Shown here: positions 1-5,152 of the stretch, piece after piece
Layout: each line of letters begins with the position of its first letter
How positions within the stretch are numbered: position 1 is the first letter of the stretch
Assembly (NCBI GenBank): GCA_016649475.1
Contig: JAENXP010000097.1
Location: 1-7,420 of the forward strand
Length of the DNA: 7,420 bases
Direction of reading: 5' to 3'
DNA from: Burkholderiales bacterium
GTDB taxonomy: Bacteria > Pseudomonadota > Gammaproteobacteria > Burkholderiales > SG8-39
Program-made: the position numbers and the translations under genes
The notes under the pieces: model-generated
What the model saw: the letters and a program-made list of their open reading frames with translations, nothing else
Database searches by the model: none
Told to the model about the DNA's origin: nothing

Positions 1-79
1 GCGACAGCGACAGCGGTTTGCCCGCGCGTGCAAAGGCCTCGAACAGATCCAGGGTGCGGCCAGCGGTTTTCACATTCAT
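1..79 (-). CDS. IclR-family transcriptional regulator, N-terminal fragment (cut by window edge)
   Basis: Read on the minus strand from the ATG at 79-77, the sequence encodes 26 residues, MNVKTAGRTLDLFEAFARAG followed by KPLSLS, and runs off the window. This matches the opening of IclR-type regulators, where an AGRTLDLFEAF-like first helix leads into the winged helix-turn-helix. Such proteins are usually about 250-280 residues with a C-terminal effector-binding domain, which is not visible here. No Shine-Dalgarno sequence precedes the ATG. A TAAAAT box (minus strand, 91-86) lies only 6 nt upstream, so the message could be leaderless if that box is a real -10. The gene lies downstream of the carboxyltransferase gene on the same strand, about 275 nt away, so it might regulate neighbouring CoA-ester metabolism; that is inference. 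The family call rests on a short stretch but the pattern is distinctive. Confidence 0.75.
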   Translation of the reverse strand, partial: MNVKTAGRTLDLFEAFARAGKPLSLS

Positions 80-110
80 GAAAGGATTTTAGCATATGTG
101 AAATGCGGTG

Positions 111-150
111 TTGCCCGGACAAAACCGGTCTGCGCGCATTGGCCGGGCAA
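111..150. repeat. 8-bp inverted repeat upstream of the IclR-type gene
   Basis: TTGCCCGG at 111-118 is matched exactly by its reverse complement CCGGGCAA at 143-150, with 24 nt between that contain a further ACCGGT palindrome. It lies 32-71 nt upstream of the regulator's ATG. IclR-family proteins often act on their own promoters through palindromes, so an operator is possible, but the wide spacing is not typical and the assignment is speculative. Confidence 0.35.
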
Positions 151-214
151 GGACCCATCGAGCTGCGGCGATTGAACTTGTATAAACCCTTCGCACTGTT
201 TTGCTTCTATCAGT

Positions 215-265
215 AACCGTGTTTTCCGAACGGATGCGCTTTTTATCCGTACGGAAAACACGGTT
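215..265. repeat. 51-nt dispersed palindrome, copy A (21-nt arms, 9-nt loop)
   Basis: The left arm at 215-235 begins AACCGTGTTTTCC and the right arm at 245-265 ends GGAAAACACGGTT. The arms pair at 20 of 21 positions around a 9-nt loop (GCGCTTTTT, 236-244). A near copy in the opposite orientation is at 7348-7398. The similarity extends beyond the hairpin on one side: 266-283 here matches the reverse complement of 7330-7347 at 17 of 18 positions. Together this gives about 63 of 69 matching positions. It is non-coding, because the ORFs that cross it read through the palindrome on both strands. It resembles REP-like or MITE-like intergenic palindromes; the family is not identified. Confidence 0.9.
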
Positions 266-291
266 GGCGCGCGCAGCGCGCAAAGGGTTTT

Positions 292-305
292 CGTCGCATG
301 CGACG
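292..305. repeat. 14-nt perfect palindrome
   Basis: CGTCGCATGCGACG is self-complementary over its full length with no loop. It sits in the same inverted-repeat-rich gap as the 51-nt hairpin, about 50 nt upstream of the carboxyltransferase stop codon on the map. It may be part of a larger dispersed repeat or a protein-binding site; the sequence alone does not decide. Confidence 0.5.
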
Positions 306-333
306 GTAATCGAAATGCCTGAGCTTATCCGCA

Positions 334-352
334 TGTCCCCGCGACGGGGACA
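334..352 (-). terminator. Possible transcript-end hairpin after the carboxyltransferase gene
   Basis: The 8-bp GC-rich stem TGTCCCCG / CGGGGACA (334-341 and 345-352) closes a 3-nt loop. It begins 2 nt beyond the minus-strand stop codon at 357-355. Position and stability fit a 3'-end hairpin, but no T-run follows on the minus strand, so it is not a canonical intrinsic terminator. It could instead protect the mRNA 3' end. Confidence 0.35.
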
Positions 353-354
353 GA

Positions 355-1902
355 CTACGGCCGTATCCCGAACGCGGTCCTGCCCGGCGTGCGCAGCGGC
401 GCCGCGAGCTCGGCGAATTCGCACAACAGTCGCCGCGTGTCGCGCGGATCGATGATTTCCTCGACGATGAAGGACTCGGCGCTGCGAAAGGGCGATGTGA
501 ATGCCTTCAGGCGCTTCTCGATTTCGGCCATACGCGCGGCCGGATCGGCGGCGGCCTCGATGTCGGCCTTGTACGCGGCTTCGAGGCCGCCGGCGATCGG
601 CAGCGAGCCCCATTCGCCCGAAGGCCAGACGTATCGGAGGTTGTAGCGCCCCGCGTTCTGGTGCGCGCCGCCGGCGACGCCGAACACCTTGCGCACAATG
701 ATCGAGCACCAGGGGACGCTGGCCTGGCACACCGCGGACATCGCGCGCACGCCATAGCGTATGGTCGCGCTGCGCTCGGCTTCCAGCCCGATGAGAAAGC
801 CCGGGATATCCACCAGGTGCACCACCGGCAGATGGAAGATTTCAGCGAGGTCGACGAAGCGGGTGACTTTTTCCGACGCCTGCGCCGTCCACGCGCCGCC
901 ATAGAAGTAGGGATCGCTCGCCATCAGGGCAACCGGCCAGCCGTTCAGGCGCGCGAAGCCGGTGATCACCGAGCGCCCCCACATCCTGCCGATTTCAAAA
1001 AACGAACCGCGATCGACCAGTGCCTCGACGATGGCGCGCATTTTGTAGACCTTGCGCGCATCCCTGGGGACCGCCTCGATCAACCAGGGATCGCTGCGTC
1101 CCGGGTCGTCCTCACATGGCGTTCGCGGCGGCAGTTCATGGACCGAGCTCGGAAGATAGGAAAGAAAACGCCGCGCGCGCGCGAACGCGTCGGCCTCGCT
1201 CTCTGCCTCGTCGTCGACGGCGCCGTTGCGGGTGTGGATGGCGCTGCCGCCGAGCTCGTTTTTCCCGTAATTTTTCTCCACCCGCGCCACCACCGGCGGC
1301 CCGGCGACGAAGAGCTGCGAGGTGTCTTTCACCATCACCGAGTAGTGGCTCGCTGCCACCCGCGCCGAGCCCAGACCGGCGACCGAGCCCAGGGCGAGCG
1401 AAACCACGGGCACTACCGACATGTTCCTCACCACCTGTTCCCAGATCGCGATGGTGGGGATCTGGGTCCTGCCGTCCTGCTCGATATTTTTCACCGAGCC
1501 GCCACCGCCGGTGCCGTCGACCAGGCGCACCATCGGCAGGCGCAGCTCGTAGGCCATCATCTCGACACGCTCCAGCTTTTCACGCAGCCCGCCGTCGTTG
1601 GCTCCGCCGCGCACGGTGAAGTCGTCGCCGGCGATCACCACCGGCCGCCCGTCTATCCTGCCGCGCCCCATGACCAGATTGGTCGGCACCATGTCGATGA
1701 GTTCGCCCGCCTCGTCGTATTTCGCCTTGCCGGTAATGGCGCCGATTTCGTGAAAGGATCCTGCATCGAGTATGCCGGCAACGCGCTCTCGCACCGTCAG
1801 TTTGCCCAGATCGCGGTGCCGCTTTACTTTCTCGGCCCCGCCCATGCGGCGTCCGAGTTCCTCGCGCTTGCGCAGTTCGTCTATTTCCGGTTGCCAGGTC
1901 AT
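355..1902 (-). CDS. Acyl-CoA carboxylase, carboxyltransferase (beta) subunit
   Basis: This 515-residue protein belongs to the biotin-dependent carboxyltransferase family (propionyl-, methylcrotonyl- or geranyl-CoA carboxylase beta type). It would move a carboxyl group from carboxybiotin to an acyl-CoA in the cytoplasm. Two crotonase-like halves are visible. The N-half, about residues 30-260, has LVDGTGGGGSV (127-137), LGSVAGLGSARVA (171-183) and GGSAIHTRNGAVDDEAES (218-235). The C-half, about 270-515, has LVDIPGFLIGLEAE (363-376), FGVAGGAHQNAGRYN (407-421) and the SGEWGSLPIAGGLEA stretch (428-442). The length is normal for the family and no frame break is seen. The ATG start gives the expected N-terminus; the Shine-Dalgarno is weak. 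No biotin carboxylase/BCCP alpha subunit is in the window, so the partner and the acyl-CoA specificity are unknown. The aromatic-rich PYFYGGAWTAQASEK segment (331-345) may bear on substrate choice. Confidence 0.92.
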   Translation of the reverse strand: MTWQPEIDELRKREELGRRMGGAEKVKRHRDLGKLTVRERVAGILDAGSFHEIGAITGKAKYDEAGELIDMVPTNLVMGRGRIDGRPVVIAGDDFTVRGGANDGGLREKLERVEMMAYELRLPMVRLVDGTGGGGSVKNIEQDGRTQIPTIAIWEQVVRNMSVVPVVSLALGSVAGLGSARVAASHYSVMVKDTSQLFVAGPPVVARVEKNYGKNELGGSAIHTRNGAVDDEAESEADAFARARRFLSYLPSSVHELPPRTPCEDDPGRSDPWLIEAVPRDARKVYKMRAIVEALVDRGSFFEIGRMWGRSVITGFARLNGWPVALMASDPYFYGGAWTAQASEKVTRFVDLAEIFHLPVVHLVDIPGFLIGLEAERSATIRYGVRAMSAVCQASVPWCSIIVRKVFGVAGGAHQNAGRYNLRYVWPSGEWGSLPIAGGLEAAYKADIEAAADPAARMAEIEKRLKAFTSPFRSAESFIVEEIIDPRDTRRLLCEFAELAAPLRTPGRTAFGIRP

Positions 1903-2147
1903 TTGTGTCCCGTCGCATCGATGATTTTTCGTGCAAGTCTAGCAGCAACCGGCGGCAAGCAAGACGGGGAATCGGCGTTCGAATAGCGGCGTCTTGACGA
2001 TGCGCCGGGTCCAGCCTAACCTAGTCGCATGCCATTCGCGGGCTTGCAAACCGGCAGACATGCCGCGATGTCCAGAAAACAACAAGAATTCCTTGACCGT
2101 AGAAATTCGCTCACGCGCACGGGCATGCTGACGTGGGGGAGGACCAG
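1903..2147. other. Divergent intergenic region between carboxyltransferase and LysM genes
   Basis: This 245-nt stretch separates two divergently transcribed genes and should hold both promoters. For the plus strand, TTGACG (1994-1999) and TAACCT (2017-2022) form a candidate and are listed separately. For the minus strand, TAGACT (1941-1936) could be a -10 with TTGCTT (1962-1957) upstream, but the spacer is only 15 nt, so this is weak. I see no convincing gene or RNA structure here. Confidence 0.5.
1994..2022 (+). promoter_or_regulatory. Candidate sigma70-type promoter for the LysM gene
   Basis: TTGACG (5 of 6 to the -35 consensus) and TAACCT (3 of 6, keeping the important first T, A and last T of the -10) are separated by 17 nt. 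Transcription would start near 2029 and leave a leader of about 120 nt before the ATG at 2148. This is a pattern match only. Confidence 0.35.
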
Positions 2148-3164
2148 ATGGAAACGAAACAGACCACGGTTTGGCGCTATGCGGCGGTCGCCGCGATTGC
2201 GGCTATCGTCGGTGGCGCAGTCGTGTTTGCTATCGGACCGGGCGAAAAGGAGTTGGGCCAGCTCCGGGTCCAGCGCGACGCCCTCGCCACCGAACTGAGC
2301 GCGGCCCAGGGGAAGACCGCCTCGCTGCGAGGCGAGCTGCAATCCCTGAACGAGGCGAGCAGCGCGATGAAATCGGAATTCGACCGGGCGAAGGCTGACC
2401 TGTCCGAGCGCGAGGACGCGAGCCTCAAGGCGAACGCAGCGCTGAAATCGGAGCTCGACAAGCTCAAGGCGAGCCTGGCCGAGCGCGAGGACGCTAGCTT
2501 AAAGGCGAACGCAGCGTTTAAGTCAGAGCTCGGCCAGCTCAAGGCGAGCCGGGCCGAGCGCGAGGACGCGAACCTCAAGGCGAGCGCTGCGCTGAAGTCG
2601 GAGCTAGACCGGCTGAAGGCGGACCTGGCCGAGCGCGAGGAAGCGAGCAATAAGGCGAGCGCCGTGCTCAGCGAGCGTGAGCGCGCGATGGCGGCGTTGG
2701 AAAACAAGAACCGCGCACTTGCGACTGAAAACGACGCAATGAAAAACAAGCTCGCCGGCATAGAGGAAAAAATGCAGGCCACGAGCGCCGAGCGCGCGGC
2801 ACTTGCGCGCGACCTCGGTGCGACCGGAGAATCGCTAGCGGCAGCCCAGGCGCGCGCCGCCGAACTGAACAAGTCGTACGAAGCGCTGCTCACTGAAAAA
2901 ACCACGCTCGCTGAGCGGGCCGCAGCGCGGCACGCCGAGCTCGAAACCACGAAAAAAGCGCTAGAGGAAGCGCAGACCGAAGTGGCGCGTCTGATGGGCG
3001 CGCGCGGCATTTACACGGTGCAAGACGGAGATTCCCTGTCCACCATCGCGGCGTTCTTCTACCGCAGCGGACTGCGCTGGCCTGATATCTTCAGGGCAAA
3101 CTCGTTTCTCATCAGCCATCCCGACCTGATCTATCCGCGCCAGGTACTTATCATTCCGTACTGA
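2148..3164 (+). CDS. Membrane-anchored coiled-coil protein with C-terminal LysM domain
   Basis: The protein has 338 residues. I chose the ATG at 2148 over the GTG at 2133 because the purine-rich GGAGGA (2138-2143) sits just upstream of it as a ribosome binding site. Residues 8-29 form one hydrophobic helix (AVAAIAAIVGGAVVFAI), likely an uncleaved inner-membrane anchor. Residues about 32-285 are charged, Ala/Lys/Glu-rich and predicted coiled coil. Within this, four 25-residue tandem repeats (73-172) follow the pattern ALKSELD.LKA.LAERED. Residues 289-336 form a LysM fold signature: YTVQDGDSLSTIAAFF, then WPDIFRANS and HPDLIYPRQVLIIP. LysM binds peptidoglycan, so the protein may span the periplasm from membrane to wall. 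Its specific function is unknown. It stands alone between a divergent neighbour and a 273-nt gap. Confidence 0.88.
   Translation: METKQTTVWRYAAVAAIAAIVGGAVVFAIGPGEKELGQLRVQRDALATELSAAQGKTASLRGELQSLNEASSAMKSEFDRAKADLSEREDASLKANAALKSELDKLKASLAEREDASLKANAAFKSELGQLKASRAEREDANLKASAALKSELDRLKADLAEREEASNKASAVLSERERAMAALENKNRALATENDAMKNKLAGIEEKMQATSAERAALARDLGATGESLAAAQARAAELNKSYEALLTEKTTLAERAAARHAELETTKKALEEAQTEVARLMGARGIYTVQDGDSLSTIAAFFYRSGLRWPDIFRANSFLISHPDLIYPRQVLIIPY
2364..2663 (+). repeat. Four 75-bp in-frame tandem repeats in the LysM gene
   Basis: Four consecutive 75-nt units (2364-2438, 2439-2513, 2514-2588, 2589-2663) each encode 25 residues of the type A.KSE.....A...ERE.A..KA.A. Units 2 and 3 are nearly the same at DNA level around CTCAAGGCGAGCC and GAGCGCGAGGACGC, which points to recent duplication or slippage. 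Repeat number probably varies between strains and would change the length of the coiled coil. Confidence 0.85.
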
Positions 3165-3205
3165 GGCCGGATCGCATCCCGGTGCAATGAATATGGGACG
3201 GCCGC

Positions 3206-3226
3206 CGCAACAGGATCGCTGTTGCG
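3206..3226 (+). terminator. Possible 3'-end hairpin after the LysM gene
   Basis: CGCAACAG (3206-3213) and CTGTTGCG (3219-3226) form a perfect 8-bp stem with a 5-nt loop, 41 nt beyond the stop codon. No T-run follows, so it may be a stabilising or Rho-associated structure rather than an intrinsic terminator. Confidence 0.35.
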
Positions 3227-3281
3227 CAGCCACGGGCTAGAGGTCATTTCGGAATTGCAGCTATGGCCCCCGACTTGAAAT

Positions 3282-3310
3282 CCGTTGCAAAAACAATTTT
3301 TTTGCAACGG
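3282..3310. promoter_or_regulatory. Perfect 12-bp-stem palindrome upstream of the SDR gene
   Basis: CCGTTGCAAAAA (3282-3293) is matched exactly by TTTTTGCAACGG (3299-3310) around the 5-nt loop CAATT. It is AT-rich against a GC-rich background. No T-run follows on either strand outside the stem, so it does not look like a standard terminator. TTGCAA in the right arm (3302-3307) lies 17 nt before TATGAA (3325-3330), giving a weak candidate promoter overlapped by the palindrome. An operator for the SDR gene is therefore possible. This is inference. Confidence 0.45.
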
Positions 3311-3325
3311 CAGATAAAGGCGATT

Positions 3326-3397
3326 ATGAAGGAAGCCATCCCCCCATTTTGCGATGACCTCTTGGGGAGGATCAAGGCAGGTATCCCTTTAACGTAA
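3326..3397 (+). CDS. Possible 23-codon ORF upstream of the SDR gene
   Basis: The ATG at 3326 is preceded by AAAGG at a 5-nt distance and opens a 23-residue frame starting MKEAIPPFCDDLLGRIKAG and ending at TAA (3395-3397), 40 nt before the SDR start. I do not recognise the peptide. It could be a leader peptide, a gene remnant or chance. If the candidate promoter at 3302-3330 is real, transcription would begin inside this ORF and it could not be translated from its ATG, so both cannot be right. Confidence 0.2.
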   Translation: MKEAIPPFCDDLLGRIKAGIPLT

Positions 3398-3437
3398 AAT
3401 TGGTTTTTACTTCGAAGACCAAGTACAAGGAATAGAC

Positions 3438-4199
3438 ATGGCTCAAGGCACTCGACTCGACGGCAAGACCGCACTCGTCACCGGCGCCTCCAGTGGACTC
3501 GGCTGGCGCTTCGCCCAGGTTCTTGCCGGGGCGGGCGCCAGGGTCGCGCTGGCCGCGCGCAGCACCGAAAAGCTGGAACAGCTAAAGCAGGAAATCGAGC
3601 AGGCCGGCGGCAGGGCCTGCGTCGTGAGGATGGACGTGACCGATGTGGCCAGCGTGCGCGCCGCGGTGCTGGCTGCCGAGTCGGCGCTGGAGGGTATCGA
3701 CATCCTGGTCAACAACTCCGGCGTCAACAAGCAACAGCGCGCGCTCGAGGTCGAGGAAGCGGATTACGACTATGTGACCGACACCAATTGCAAAGGGGCA
3801 TTTTTCGTCGCCCAGGCGGCGGGCCGCGGCATGATCGCGCGCAAATGCCCCGGGCGCATCATCAACATCGCCTCGGTCGCCGGCGTGCGCGTGCTGGCGC
3901 AGTTATCGACCTACTGCATGTCCAAGGCCGCGGTGATCCAGATGACCAAGGCGCTGGCGCACGAATGGGGGCGCTACAACATCAATGTCAATGCGATTTG
4001 TCCGGGATATATCGAAACCGGGATCAACCGGGCTTACTGGGAAACCGACGAGGGCAAGAAGCTGATGAACATGCTGCCGCGCCGGCGCGTCGGCCAGCCG
4101 GAGGATCTGGACGGGCTGCTGCTGCTGCTCGCCTCCGAGCAGTCCGGTTTCATCAACGGCGCGGTCATCACCGCCGACGACGGGCTGGCCGTGGGCTAG
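3438..4199 (+). CDS. SDR-family NAD(P)-dependent oxidoreductase (FabG-like)
   Basis: This 253-residue classical short-chain dehydrogenase/reductase is complete. Visible are the dinucleotide-binding TGASSGLG (15-22), NNSG (92-95), the active-site Asn117, Ser146 in NIASVAG, the Tyr159-x-x-x-Lys163 pair (YCMSK) and PGYIETG (189-195). Such enzymes interconvert hydroxyl and keto groups in the cytoplasm. The residue after the first beta-strand region is Ala-Ala-Arg-Ser (39-42), and Arg41 could favour NADP(H). The ATG start has AAGGA (3427-3431) 6 nt upstream. The substrate cannot be read from sequence. With an acyl-CoA dehydrogenase and an acyl-CoA carboxylase nearby, a 3-hydroxyacyl-CoA role is reasonable but inferred, and sugar-acid dehydrogenase relatives look similar. 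It converges on the TPR gene with a 20-nt gap. Confidence 0.9.
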   Translation: MAQGTRLDGKTALVTGASSGLGWRFAQVLAGAGARVALAARSTEKLEQLKQEIEQAGGRACVVRMDVTDVASVRAAVLAAESALEGIDILVNNSGVNKQQRALEVEEADYDYVTDTNCKGAFFVAQAAGRGMIARKCPGRIINIASVAGVRVLAQLSTYCMSKAAVIQMTKALAHEWGRYNINVNAICPGYIETGINRAYWETDEGKKLMNMLPRRRVGQPEDLDGLLLLLASEQSGFINGAVITADDGLAVG

Positions 4200-4219
4200 T
4201 TCGGTTTGCGCGGCGGGCC

Positions 4220-4897
4220 CTACTTCGACCGAAACTGTTTTTCGAGCTGATCCGCGGCGGCGGGATCGAGTTTGCGCAGTCCCTGCAGGGCCTCGTCCCT
4301 GCGTTCGTTTTGTCCGGTGAGGTTATAGGCGTTGGCCAGTCCGTACCACGCCTGCGCCAGATACCCATCGTAGCGCACGCTTTCGCGGTAATTCGGAAGC
4401 GCCCGATCCGGATCGCCATGCTGCATATAGTGCTCGGCCAGTGCCAGATAAGCCTGCGCCGACTCGGGCCGGTTGCGCAGTGCCTGGCCGTAGGCGCGGA
4501 CCGCCAGGTCGCTGCGGCCCAGCGCGTCCTGGCTCTGCGCGAGTGACAGCCAGGTATCCTCGTCTTCCGGACTGATGCGCAGCGCCTGCTGGTAGGACTC
4601 GACGGCCGCGGCGTGCTGGTCCTGCCGCGCCAGCGCATAGCCCTGCAGCCACCACCAGTTGGCGCCGGTCGCGTCGCGCTGCAGCTGGGCTTGCGCCAGG
4701 GCGGCCATGCCGGGCCAATCCTGTTTCTGTTCCAGCTCGACAATCCGGCGTGCAGTGCCCTGGTCTACGTGGCGTGCGAACGCGGCCACCGTCGGTGTCA
4801 CCGCCATCGACGCGACCTGCACCGCGACCTGAGCGCAGGCGCCACAAGCGGCAAGGCAGGCGACGACGCCTGCCCGCCTGATAAACCCGGGAATCAA
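4220..4897 (-). CDS. TPR-repeat lipoprotein
   Basis: The protein has 225 residues. It starts with Arg-Arg (7-8), a short hydrophobic stretch and a lipobox-like LAAC (15-18), so it is probably lipidated at Cys18 and held in the envelope. From about residue 79 there are four tandem 34-residue tetratricopeptide repeats (about 79-112, 113-146, 147-180, 181-212), with typical W/Y-L-G/A-A-Y-A spacing and P at the repeat ends (for example SYQQALRISPED, YGQALRNRPES). TPRs mediate protein-protein contacts; the partner is unknown. The start is TTG at 4897-4895. The only upstream in-frame codons before a stop are CAC and TTC, and AAGGT inside the end of the DUF3460 gene can serve as ribosome binding site 10 nt away. 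The next ATG (residue 31) would remove the signal. The gene follows DUF3460 by 6 nt, suggesting translational coupling. Confidence 0.82.
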   Translation of the reverse strand: MIPGFIRRAGVVACLAACGACAQVAVQVASMAVTPTVAAFARHVDQGTARRIVELEQKQDWPGMAALAQAQLQRDATGANWWWLQGYALARQDQHAAAVESYQQALRISPEDEDTWLSLAQSQDALGRSDLAVRAYGQALRNRPESAQAYLALAEHYMQHGDPDRALPNYRESVRYDGYLAQAWYGLANAYNLTGQNERRDEALQGLRKLDPAAADQLEKQFRSK

Positions 4898-4903
4898 GAA
4901 GTG

Positions 4904-5140
4904 CTAGACCTTGTTCTGGTACACATAGGCCTGCTGCTTCACGCGGGATTCCTTTTCGCGCTTGCGCTCATCCAGGTCCTGTGTGTGGTCCCACCAGATT
5001 GCGCGGCTTTTTCGCTGCTCCGCCTCGAGCAGGGGCCTCTGCTGTTTCAGCTCGCGAATGAACTGGGTGAATTCGGATTCGTACTGTTGCGCTTTGAACT
5101 CGCCGAGAAATCTGCTGAGCCATGATTCGTGCATTGCCAT
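4904..5140 (-). CDS. DUF3460 family protein
   Basis: This small charged protein has 78 residues. The core YESEFTQFIRELKQQRP (about 20-36), the LEAEQRKSRAIWWD segment (38-51) and the ESRVKQQAYVYQ end (64-75) fit the DUF3460 family, which I know from Betaproteobacteria at around 60 residues. It has no signal peptide or membrane segment and its function is unknown. Compared with the family it has about 18 extra N-terminal residues (MAMHESWLSRFLGEFKAQ). The ATG at 5140 has AGGGG some 8 nt upstream; a second ATG at 5134 is also possible. It starts 12 nt after the acyl-CoA dehydrogenase stop codon and ends 6 nt before the TPR gene, so it is probably the middle gene of a three-gene operon. Confidence 0.82.
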   Translation of the reverse strand: MAMHESWLSRFLGEFKAQQYESEFTQFIRELKQQRPLLEAEQRKSRAIWWDHTQDLDERKREKESRVKQQAYVYQNKV

Positions 5141-5152
5141 GATTTACCCCTG

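Noticed and set aside
215..265. Integron attC site
   Set aside because: There is no GTTRRRY core at the arms' ends and no cassette layout or integrase.
76..455. Open frames on both strands across the 215-265 hairpin (SVRKTRL-like peptides)
   Set aside because: The palindrome reads similarly on both strands, so these frames are a by-product of the repeat. No ribosome binding site or domain is seen.
661..1986. 441-codon plus-strand open frame opposite the carboxyltransferase
   Set aside because: It is an antisense shadow of a well-supported gene in a GC-rich genome; its His/Arg/Ala-rich composition matches no family.
3400..3422. Hairpin TTGGTTTT / AAGACCAA just upstream of the SDR start
   Set aside because: It is 8 bp with one wobble pair and is easily expected by chance; nothing else supports it.
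4198..4241. Bidirectional terminator between the SDR and TPR genes
   Set aside because: Only a 6-bp TTCGGT / ACCGAA pair with a 22-nt loop is present, and it reaches into the TPR gene; too weak to call.
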